A stretch of 5,112 nucleotides of DNA from Candidatus Omnitrophota bacterium (lineage in GTDB: Bacteria; Omnitrophota; Gorgyraeia; Velamenicoccales; JABMQK01), in assembly GCA_028712915.1 (NCBI GenBank), contig JAQTPJ010000082.1, forward strand, positions 1-5,112, written 5' to 3'. The position numbers and the translations under genes were made by a program. Below are positions 1 through 5,112 of this stretch, piece by piece. Below the pieces are notes generated by a model that made no database searches, was not told the origin of the DNA, and saw only the letters and a program-made list of their open reading frames with translations. Each line of letters opens with the position of its first letter. Positions within the stretch are counted from its first letter, which is position 1.

Positions 1-97
1 TTGCTGCTCACGTATTGAGCTGCTTTAAATTCAGCCGCCCTAAATAAATCAATGCTATCGGACAACCTCAATAAAGTTACTACGCTTTGTTAAAATC

Positions 98-132
98 GTG
101 ATTATGGTGATTACCAAAGATTACAGTGATTT
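98..132. repeat. Four GTGATTA-like heptamers spaced 9-10 bases apart
   Basis: GTGATTA occurs at 98-104 and 107-113, AAGATTA at 117-123 and GTGATTT at 126-132, so the unit starts are 9, 10 and 9 bases apart. The run ends shortly before the first GC-rich palindrome. From memory, degenerate GATTA-rich runs of this kind are seen between genes in several uncultivated bacterial lineages. I cannot say whether this is a degraded repeat element or a protein-binding array. Confidence 0.45.
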
Positions 133-140
133 TTATACTC

Positions 141-172
141 CGCGGCCTAAAAACCGCGCTCTTTAGAGCGCG
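141..172. repeat. GC-rich palindrome with two competing hairpins
   Basis: CGCGCTC (155-161) and GAGCGCG (166-172) form a perfect 7-bp stem around the loop TTTA. An overlapping alternative pairs CGCGG (141-145) with CCGCG (154-158). The TTTA loop and overall form match the palindrome at 244-263, so the two may be arms of one repeat unit. No run of T follows directly, so it is not a terminator. Confidence 0.6.
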
Positions 173-193
173 CCTGCCTGCCGGCAAGGCAGG
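173..193. repeat. Imperfect palindrome centred on TGCCGGCA
   Basis: CCTGCC (173-178) pairs with GGCAGG (188-193), and TGCC (179-182) pairs with GGCA (183-186). A187 is left as a single bulge, giving a 10-bp stem with almost no loop. It abuts the preceding hairpin directly. From memory, near-identical CCTGCC...GGCAGG palindromes are dispersed in many copies in assemblies of candidate-phylum bacteria, but copy number in this genome cannot be seen from one window. Confidence 0.6.
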
Positions 194-243
194 GATAGGT
201 TGTGGCCGTTTGAGTATCCCGCCCGAAAAGCAACAACAAGGAA

Positions 244-269
244 CCTCGGGCTTTAGCCCGAGGGGCTAC
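244..269 (-). repeat. REP-like palindrome with GTAG head
   Basis: CCTCGGGC (244-251) and GCCCGAGG (256-263) form a perfect 8-bp stem around TTTA. Read on the minus strand, the palindrome is preceded by GTAG (269-266) and two bases. A GTAG or GGAG tetranucleotide before an imperfect palindrome is the recognised format of REP elements mobilised by RAYT (TnpA-REP) transposases. No transposase gene lies in the window. A T7 run at 271-277 follows on the plus strand, but seven bases separate it from the stem, so terminator function is doubtful. Confidence 0.55.
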
Positions 270-347
270 ATTTTTTTGTATCTAATCTCTGCAATCAAGA
301 GAAGTTCTATGCGTTTTTAAATTTTCTCAAAACTTTCTTAAAAAATC

Positions 348-376
348 TTGACACAACATAATTTTAGTGTGATAAT
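348..376 (+). promoter_or_regulatory. Sigma70-type promoter with extended -10
   Basis: TTGACA (348-353) is a perfect -35 box. It is followed by exactly 17 bases and then GATAAT (371-376), one mismatch from the -10 consensus. The TG at 368-369 sits where an extended -10 element would be. Transcription should start near 383. This is the only obvious promoter upstream of the two-gene operon at 490-2691. Confidence 0.8.
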
Positions 377-382
377 TTTCTT

Positions 383-482
383 ATAAGAAAACAAAATTTA
401 ATTTTGTCAACTAATAAGGAGAATAAAATTAAATAGGATAATTTTGTGAAGGGACTTCAAAGGACGGAGTCCCTTTTTTTTT
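383..482 (+). ncRNA. Short leader or small RNA between promoter and terminator
   Basis: The predicted start near 383 and the terminator ending at 482 define a transcript of about 100 nt. ACAAAAT (391-397) can pair with ATTTTGT (401-407) as a perfect 7-bp hairpin with a 3-base loop. AATTTTGT recurs at 440-447, so ACAAAATT (391-398) has two alternative partners. A second stem is possible between AAAATTA (425-431) and TAATTTT (439-445). AAGGAG at 416-421 has no start codon at usable distance. I recognise no known riboswitch class. It could be an attenuated leader of the downstream gene or an independent small RNA. Confidence 0.4.
451..482 (+). terminator. Rho-independent terminator just upstream of the ATP-grasp gene
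   Basis: GGGACTTC (451-458) pairs with GGAGTCCC (466-473) in an 8-bp stem with one G-T pair and a 7-base loop. Nine T residues (474-482) follow immediately. This is textbook intrinsic terminator form. It lies between the promoter at 348-376 and the ATG at 490, so expression of the downstream operon from that promoter needs readthrough or antitermination. A small competing hairpin (GAAG 448-451 with CTTC 455-458) could disrupt the left arm. Confidence 0.85.
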
Positions 483-489
483 AATCTCT

Positions 490-1485
490 ATGCCCAAAAC
501 AATAGGTTTTACATATGATGTGGCAGCTGATTCTCCGACGGAAGGAAAGCCTTTTTCTGATGTGCATGCTGAATTTGACAGCCAGAGCACAATTGATTTT
601 GTGAAAGCCGCTATTGAAACGGCAGGATATAAAGTTATACTTATCGGCAATTTAAATAATTTACTTAAAATGTTGCCTGATTTAAAAGTTGATATAATTT
701 TTAATCTTTGCGAAGGATTAGGTTCAAGAAACCGCGAAGCGCAGGTCCCGGTTATTTTAGAGACTTTTGGCATTCCTTATGTTGGTTCCGACGGATTAAC
801 TATGAGCCTGACCTTGGATAAAATAATGGCGAAGAAAATTTTTGCCTCGGAGAAAATTCCCACGCCGCGTTATATAGGAATAGACAGCCTCGATGACCTT
901 ATTAATTTGGACCATATGAATTTTCCTATGATTGTGAAATTACGCCACGAGGGGACATCAAAGGGCCTTTCCAAGAAGTCTGTAGTTTACAACCATAAAG
1001 AATTAGAAAACCAGGCCAAGAATTTATTTTCTATATACGGCACACAGCCGTTATTAATAGAAGAGTTAATCGCCGGCATGGAATTTACTGTGCCTCTTAT
1101 AGGCAACGACCCTGTGGAAGCGCTACCGTCAGTTCAGGTCGCCATTAAAAACAACGTTGATTTGAAAGACACAATTTATACGTTTGATTTAGTTTATGAT
1201 CCCGGAGTGGAGTATATCTGTCCTTCAAGGATTGACAAGGAACTGGAGGATAAGTTGAGGGATTTGGCGGTGCGCACATATAAAGCTGTTGATTGCCGTG
1301 ATTTTGGCAGGGTGGATTTCCGCGTAGACCACAATAATAATCCTTATGTCTTAGAGATAAACCCTTTGCCATCCCTTTCGCCGGAGGACGCATTTAATTT
1401 ATCGCCTCAAGCCGCCGGCTACGATTATAATAAAGCCATAAGCAAGATAATTGATGCGGCATTTAAAAGATATGGAATTAATTAA
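490..1485 (+). CDS. D-Ala-D-Ala-ligase-like ATP-grasp enzyme
   Basis: This 331-residue cytoplasmic protein has the layout of D-alanine-D-alanine ligases. It has an N-terminal alpha/beta domain (about 1-100, including E75-G-L-G-S and the QVPVILE segment at 85-91). The ATP-grasp core follows, with DK at 110-111, K150, the glycine-rich loop EGTSKG (154-159), EELIAGMEF (191-199), R274 and D276, and the Mg-binding pair E289/N291. ATP-grasp ligases activate a carboxylate as acyl phosphate and join it to an amine. The acceptor loop reads NPLPSLS where true Ddl has NTxPGM(T/S), and the usual Ddl N-terminal substrate loop is not recognisable, so the substrate is probably not D-Ala. ATG 490 is the first start after an in-frame stop at 439; it lacks a good Shine-Dalgarno sequence. 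The downstream aminomutase gene starts 15 bases after the stop, implying joint function. A divergent Ddl remains possible. Confidence 0.85.
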   Translation: MPKTIGFTYDVAADSPTEGKPFSDVHAEFDSQSTIDFVKAAIETAGYKVILIGNLNNLLKMLPDLKVDIIFNLCEGLGSRNREAQVPVILETFGIPYVGSDGLTMSLTLDKIMAKKIFASEKIPTPRYIGIDSLDDLINLDHMNFPMIVKLRHEGTSKGLSKKSVVYNHKELENQAKNLFSIYGTQPLLIEELIAGMEFTVPLIGNDPVEALPSVQVAIKNNVDLKDTIYTFDLVYDPGVEYICPSRIDKELEDKLRDLAVRTYKAVDCRDFGRVDFRVDHNNNPYVLEINPLPSLSPEDAFNLSPQAAGYDYNKAISKIIDAAFKRYGIN

Positions 1486-1487
1486 AA

Positions 1488-1493
1488 AAGGAG
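1488..1493 (+). promoter_or_regulatory. Ribosome binding site fixing a TTG start
   Basis: AAGGAG lies seven bases before TTG at 1501. An ATG at 1494 is out of frame, and an in-frame stop at 1483 excludes any earlier start. The TTG start of the aminomutase gene is therefore well supported. Confidence 0.85.
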
Positions 1494-1500
1494 ATGCCCC

Positions 1501-2691
1501 TTGGCAGCGTCAAATAGTTCGGTAGAGACACAGAAAATATCCATAGACCCGGCATTATTAAAAAAGAGCGTAATCGGCGATTATCACCGTATTGATTTAT
1601 GGGAGGATGTCTCTGAACTGGAGTGGGAGGATTGGCACTGGCAGGTAAAGAACCGTATCCATACCAAAGAAGATATTTCCCATATTATAAAGATTACTCC
1701 CGAAGAGGAAGAGGGAATCAGGAGGTCTCATGGCCGGCTCTCCGCGGCAATTACGCCGTATTGGGCTATTCTTATAGATCCCGAAGACCCTAATTGCCCT
1801 ATACGCAAACAGGCAATCCCCACGAGTTTTGAATTAAAAACTTCTCCACACGAAATGATAGATCCCTGCGCGGAGGATAGGGATTCTCCTGTGCCGGGCT
1901 TAGTGCATCGTTATCCTGACAGGGTATTGCTTTTGGTGACAGAGATGTGTTTTTCTTATTGCCGCCACTGCACCAGGCGCCGCATGGTCGGCGAGAACAA
2001 GAATATTTTGGATTTGAAAAATATCGACAAGGCGATAGATTATATCCGTTCCGACCGCAAGATAAGGGATGTCTTGATTTCCGGAGGCGACCCTTTGATG
2101 TTAGAGGACGATGTTTTGGAAGAAATATTAAAGAAGCTCCGCGCGGTTTCACAGATTGAAGTTTTGCGTATCGGCACCCGCGCTCCGGTAACTTTGCCGC
2201 AAAGAATCACGAATGATTTAGTAAGCATGCTTAAAAAATACTCTCCCTTATGGATCAGTATTCATTTTAACCATCCCAGGGAGATAACCAAACGCTGCAA
2301 GTTCGCCTGCGATATGCTGGCTGATAATGGTTTCCCGTTGGGCAGCCAGACAGTGCTCCTTAAGGGTATAAACGACCGCCCTTATATAATGAAGAAATTG
2401 ATGCATGAACTTTTAAAAATACGCGTGCGGCCTTATTATATCTATCAGTGCGACCCGGCAAAGGGCACTTCGCATTTTCGTACTCCCATAGCCACAGGCA
2501 TAAATATCATAGAGAAGTTGAGAGGTTATACCACCGGCTACGCTGTACCTACTTACGTTGTAGACGCTCCTGGCGGCGGCGGAAAAATCCCTGTAGGGCC
2601 GAACTACCTGATTTCAGAGGCAAAAGACAGGTATACTTTCAGGAATTATAAGAAAAAGATTTATACCTACGCAGAAACAAACGAAGATTAG
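1501..2691 (+). CDS. kamA: KamA-family radical SAM aminomutase (lysine 2,3-aminomutase type)
   Basis: This 396-residue enzyme aligns by eye with clostridial lysine 2,3-aminomutase at a nearly constant offset of 25 residues. Cys150, Cys154 and Cys157 (CxxxCxxC) bind the 4Fe-4S cluster. SGGD (194-197) fits the SAM-binding GGD motif. Lys362 in PGGGGK is the PLP lysine. Asp318 and Asp355 match the two Asp residues that recognise the substrate's epsilon-amino group, which are replaced in glutamate 2,3-aminomutase, so L-lysine to L-beta-lysine is the likely reaction. The clostridial zinc ligands are missing: the equivalent of Cys268 is Arg293, and the chain ends before the C-terminal cysteine cluster. 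About 25 residues are added at the N terminus. The gene sits 15 bases after the ATP-grasp gene, not beside a visible ablB acetyltransferase. A related aminomutase or EF-P-lysine enzyme is the alternative. Confidence 0.88.
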   Translation: MAASNSSVETQKISIDPALLKKSVIGDYHRIDLWEDVSELEWEDWHWQVKNRIHTKEDISHIIKITPEEEEGIRRSHGRLSAAITPYWAILIDPEDPNCPIRKQAIPTSFELKTSPHEMIDPCAEDRDSPVPGLVHRYPDRVLLLVTEMCFSYCRHCTRRRMVGENKNILDLKNIDKAIDYIRSDRKIRDVLISGGDPLMLEDDVLEEILKKLRAVSQIEVLRIGTRAPVTLPQRITNDLVSMLKKYSPLWISIHFNHPREITKRCKFACDMLADNGFPLGSQTVLLKGINDRPYIMKKLMHELLKIRVRPYYIYQCDPAKGTSHFRTPIATGINIIEKLRGYTTGYAVPTYVVDAPGGGGKIPVGPNYLISEAKDRYTFRNYKKKIYTYAETNED

Positions 2692-2740
2692 CTTCCGCTT
2701 ATTAATACCCTCCAATCAGCCTTTTAAAAATTAACTTTTC

Positions 2741-2769
2741 TTGACTGGTCTTTGCTTTTCTAATATAAT
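2741..2769 (+). promoter_or_regulatory. Sigma70-type promoter for the EF-G-like gene
   Basis: TTGACT (2741-2746) and a perfect TATAAT (2764-2769) are separated by exactly 17 bases. Transcription should start near 2776, leaving an 80-base, pyrimidine-rich 5' leader. The EF-G-like gene can thus be expressed independently of the aminomutase operon. I see no convincing intrinsic terminator between 2692 and 2740, so some readthrough from upstream is possible. Confidence 0.8.
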
Positions 2770-2841
2770 GAACCCTCTAATGCGTTCCTTCCTTGTATAT
2801 TTAGGTAAGTCTTTTTATTGGTTAGATGATTTTTCAGTAGG

Positions 2842-2848
2842 AAAGGAG
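2842..2848 (+). promoter_or_regulatory. Ribosome binding site of the EF-G-like gene
   Basis: AAAGGAG lies ten bases before ATG 2859 and supports that start over the alternative, out-of-frame ATG at 2780, which has no ribosome binding site. Confidence 0.8.
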
Positions 2849-2858
2849 ACTATTTCTT

Positions 2859-4817
2859 ATGGAGGGATTTTCGCCCGATAAAAAAAGAAGTTTTGTCCTA
2901 TTATCACACGCCCAAGCCGGAAAAACTACGCTCTCCGAAGCCTTATTGGCAGCAGCCGGCGCCATAAGCCGTAAAGGCTCTATCGCAGAAGGCAATACCA
3001 TAAGCGACTACACAGACGAAGAAAAAGCGCGCAAAGTTTCTGTCTCTGCCAGCCTGATGAATTTTAAATATAAAGGCAACTTTGTCCAGATGATAGATAC
3101 GCCGGGCTACGCTGATTTTATAGGCGATGTGGTTTCTTCTATGCGCGCGGCCGACGCGGCAATAGTAGTAATAGATGCTTTTAGCGGAATAGAGGTAGGC
3201 ACGGAACGCGTATGGGAGATGCTGGATAATCTTAACCTGCCGAGATTAATATTCATTAATAAATTAGATAAAGAAAACACCGATTTAAACAAATCCTTAA
3301 ACGAACTTAAGGGAAATCTCTCCAAGAATGCCATTTTAATACAGAACCCATTATCCTCGGAAAACATCGAGACTATTGCCGAGAGCAGCGATACCTTGCT
3401 GGAGAAATACCTGGAAGGAAAAGAAATCCCGCAGGAAGAACTAAAGAGCGCCTTGAAACAGGCGGTGTCCCAGGGCAAGATATATCCTGTGTTCAGCGGA
3501 TCAGCATTATCCGACAAAGGAATAAAGGAATTGCTTGAGGCAATAATCGAATACCTGCCCAGTCCTCTGGAAAGGCAGAAAGTGACAGCCAAGGATTTAA
3601 AAATCGGCCAGGATAAAGAAGTGGCATTCAGCGAATCTGCTCCTCTTTCCGGCCTTGTGTTTAAGACGGTTGCCGACCCATACGTCGGGCAACTCTCTTT
3701 AATAAAGATATTCTCGGGTAAATTGCAGACCAATACTTCTTTTTATAATATTACCAAATCATCTAAAGAACGTTTTAGCCAGATTTACTGCCTGCAGGGC
3801 AAAGAGCAAAGGCCTATAAACGAGGCCTCCTGCGGGGATATAATCGCTATTGCCAAGTTAAAAGATACCCATACAAATGACAGCATAGGCAGCGAAACAG
3901 AACTGCTTGTGTTTGATCCCATTGTTTTTCCGGATCCGATATATTCGGCTTCCATAAAACCAAAGACGCGCCAGGACGAAGATAAAATTTCGGTAACTTT
4001 GGCAAAGATTACCAGCGAAGACCATACATTTAAGGTAACGCGCGATACCCAGACTAAAGAAATGATAATCTCGGGCATGGGCGATCAGCATTTGAATGTG
4101 ATGGTTGAACGCATGAAGAAAAGGTTTAACGTTGAGGTTGATTTAGGCACGCCCAAGGTTCCCTATAAAGAGACATTAACCAAAGTGACAAAGGTGCAGG
4201 GAAAGTACAAGAAACAATCCGGCGGGCGCGGCCAGTACGGCGATGTCTGGCTGGAAGTGGCGCCATTGGCCCGCGGCGGAGATTTTGAGTTTGTGGATAA
4301 AGTTGTAGGCGGGGCAATACCCAGGAATTATATTCCTTCGGTAGAGAAGGGCGTAAAAAACGCGATGCTGGAAGGAGTAGTCGCAGGCTATCCGTTTGTG
4401 GATGTAAGGGTAACTTTATACGATGGCTCTTACCACGACGTTGATTCTTCTGATATTGCTTTTCAGATTGCCGGGCGAATGGCTTTTCGCAAAGCCGTTT
4501 TAGAAGCAGGACCTGTATTGCTTGAGCCAATTATGGACGTAGAGGTGGCAATTACGGAAGAATTTATGGGTCAGATTTCCGGAGATATCAATTCACGCAG
4601 GGGAAGAGTTATGGGTATGGACTCGCGCGCAAAATATCAGATCCTTAAAGCGCAGGTTCCTTTGGCGGAGATGTTTACCTATGCCGCAGATTTAAGGTCC
4701 ATGACCGGAGGAAGAGGCATGTATTCCATGAGCTTTTCGCACTATGAAATAGTTCCTCCTAAGATCACACAGGATATTATCGCAAAATACCAACAGACGA
4801 AGAAACAAGAAGAGTAG
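2859..4817 (+). CDS. EF-G-like translational GTPase (EF-G-2/FusA2 type)
   Basis: This 652-residue protein has the five-domain EF-G layout. The G domain (about 1-240) shows G1 SHAQAGKT (16-23), a G2 segment RKVSV (58-62) where EF-G has RGITI, G3 DTPGY (80-84), G4 NKLD (134-137) and G5 SGSA (213-216). Domain II follows to about 355, then III, then IV with SGGRGQYG (454-461) and YHDVDSS (525-531). Domain V has the RRG turn (580-582) and the LRSMTGGRG segment (612-620). Tyr84 replaces the catalytic His of canonical EF-G, and Ser61 replaces the switch I Thr. Only about 75 residues separate G4 from G5, so the G' insert is shortened, which explains the length below the usual 690-700. The domain IV tip His526 is kept, so ribosome A-site insertion looks possible. 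It likely acts in a specialised translation step rather than as the main EF-G, but that cannot be excluded. Confidence 0.9.
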   Translation: MEGFSPDKKRSFVLLSHAQAGKTTLSEALLAAAGAISRKGSIAEGNTISDYTDEEKARKVSVSASLMNFKYKGNFVQMIDTPGYADFIGDVVSSMRAADAAIVVIDAFSGIEVGTERVWEMLDNLNLPRLIFINKLDKENTDLNKSLNELKGNLSKNAILIQNPLSSENIETIAESSDTLLEKYLEGKEIPQEELKSALKQAVSQGKIYPVFSGSALSDKGIKELLEAIIEYLPSPLERQKVTAKDLKIGQDKEVAFSESAPLSGLVFKTVADPYVGQLSLIKIFSGKLQTNTSFYNITKSSKERFSQIYCLQGKEQRPINEASCGDIIAIAKLKDTHTNDSIGSETELLVFDPIVFPDPIYSASIKPKTRQDEDKISVTLAKITSEDHTFKVTRDTQTKEMIISGMGDQHLNVMVERMKKRFNVEVDLGTPKVPYKETLTKVTKVQGKYKKQSGGRGQYGDVWLEVAPLARGGDFEFVDKVVGGAIPRNYIPSVEKGVKNAMLEGVVAGYPFVDVRVTLYDGSYHDVDSSDIAFQIAGRMAFRKAVLEAGPVLLEPIMDVEVAITEEFMGQISGDINSRRGRVMGMDSRAKYQILKAQVPLAEMFTYAADLRSMTGGRGMYSMSFSHYEIVPPKITQDIIAKYQQTKKQEE

Positions 4818-4822
4818 GATAA

Positions 4823-5112
4823 ATGAAAGTTGCTGTTTTTGGCTTAGAGGGTTTTACATTCGGAAAGAAAAACGTATCCGACGAAAGATTGGCCCGCCTG
4901 CAGGAAGTCTCTAATTCCAAAAAAATCACCACCATACAGATTGAATTTGTCCCCATAGAAGATATTAAAGACGCGGAGATACTGCTTTCTAAAGAAGACC
5001 AGAAGACGGACTTGATTTTATCCGATTTGGAATATATCCAGGACAGGCTCGTCAAAGAAATCCCTCAGCAGGAAAAAGAACTTTTCTCCAAAGCCAAAGA
5101 AATCCTGGAAAA
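4823..5112 (+). CDS. YchF-like protein lacking the P-loop (N-terminal part, cut by window edge)
   Basis: ATG 4823 opens a frame that runs off the right edge after 96 complete codons. It starts five bases after the EF-G-like stop, with AGGA (4816-4819) and GAAGAG (4809-4814) as weak ribosome binding candidates, so the genes are probably cotranscribed. Residues 18-45 (VSDERLARLQEV, then KKITTIQIEFVPI) resemble the DPRL...KK...IEFVDI segment of the universal GTPase YchF. Residues 62-76 (TDLILSDLEYIQDRL) resemble YchF's NTELILADLETVEKRL helix. The strand MKVAVFGLEG is followed by no GxxxxGK(S/T), no DxAG switch II and no obvious switch I, so nucleotide binding looks lost. YchF normally ends in a TGS-like DUF933 domain, which would lie beyond the edge. 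The family call rests on remembered motifs. Confidence 0.6.
   Translation, partial: MKVAVFGLEGFTFGKKNVSDERLARLQEVSNSKKITTIQIEFVPIEDIKDAEILLSKEDQKTDLILSDLEYIQDRLVKEIPQQEKELFSKAKEILE

Larger units (their letters stand above)
1..347. other. Intergenic region with repeats and no convincing gene
   Basis: No reading frame here has a start, a ribosome binding site and a recognisable product. The longest plus-strand frame (126-320) runs straight through GC-rich palindromes, and its translation is simply what those palindromes encode. On the minus strand, 89 down to 1 is open and reads with plausible codon use, but it has no good start signal (see findings). The region contains a heptamer array and three palindromes, listed separately. 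It is best read as a repeat-bearing spacer between the gene at 490 and an unseen gene to the left. Confidence 0.6.

Noticed and set aside
126..320. Plus-strand 64-residue open frame
   Set aside because: It runs through three palindromes and has no ribosome binding site; its translation is repeat-derived.
391..421. Possible preQ1-type riboswitch, suggested by AACTAATAAGGAG
   Set aside because: The GC-containing stem and conserved loop of that class are absent; only the A-rich tail and AAGGAG are reminiscent.
446..484. Mini-frame GTG to TAA over the terminator, a possible leader peptide
   Set aside because: Its 12 codons are imposed by the hairpin and T run. AAGGAG is 24 bases upstream, too far, and there is no run of regulatory codons.
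2682..2740. Terminator after the aminomutase gene
   Set aside because: Only a weak GAAG/CTTC pairing is present, and no hairpin is followed by a T run.
2780..2881. 33-codon frame in the EF-G-like leader, overlapping the gene's start
   Set aside because: It has no ribosome binding site and begins about four bases after the predicted transcription start; a frame this short is expected by chance.
3107..3733. 208-residue minus-strand frame inside the EF-G-like gene
   Set aside because: It is antisense to a gene with clear family motifs throughout, has no ribosome binding site and shows no recognisable domain.

Overview
The window carries four co-directional (+) protein genes behind about 490 bases of mostly non-coding sequence. 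The genes use ordinary bacterial signals: -35/-10 promoters with 17-base spacers and AAGGAG-type ribosome binding sites. The proteins are divergent from textbook homologues. Moderate A+T richness, palindromic repeats, a lysine 2,3-aminomutase-like enzyme and an unusual EF-G paralogue suggest an uncultivated Gram-negative-type bacterium. Candidatus Omnitrophota is my best guess, from general impression only; no marker gene here settles it.

Layout. Positions 1-347 hold no convincing gene, but contain a short array of GTGATTA-like heptamers (98-132) and three GC-rich palindromes (141-269), one of which resembles a REP element. Positions 348-482 form a compact unit: a near-consensus promoter, a leader of about 100 nt with an AT-rich hairpin, and a textbook rho-independent terminator. 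The terminator ends just before the first gene, which looks like an attenuator or a small RNA gene.

Positions 490-2691 form a two-gene operon. The first gene encodes a D-Ala-D-Ala-ligase-like ATP-grasp enzyme. The second, 15 bases downstream with a TTG start, encodes a KamA-family radical SAM aminomutase that keeps the lysine-specific active site of lysine 2,3-aminomutase but lacks its structural zinc site. A plausible joint role is making beta-lysine and then joining it to another molecule through an amide bond; this is inference.

Positions 2692-2858 separate this from a second unit and carry a strong promoter (2741-2769) and a ribosome binding site. The second unit starts with a 652-residue EF-G-like translational GTPase in which Tyr replaces the catalytic His of the DTPGH motif. 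Five bases later comes the start of a protein, cut by the window edge, that resembles the GTPase YchF with its P-loop and switch regions removed. Both products probably act at or near the ribosome.

The most interesting points are the ATP-grasp/aminomutase pairing, the terminator-gated leader in front of it, and the EF-G-like/P-loop-less YchF-like pair.
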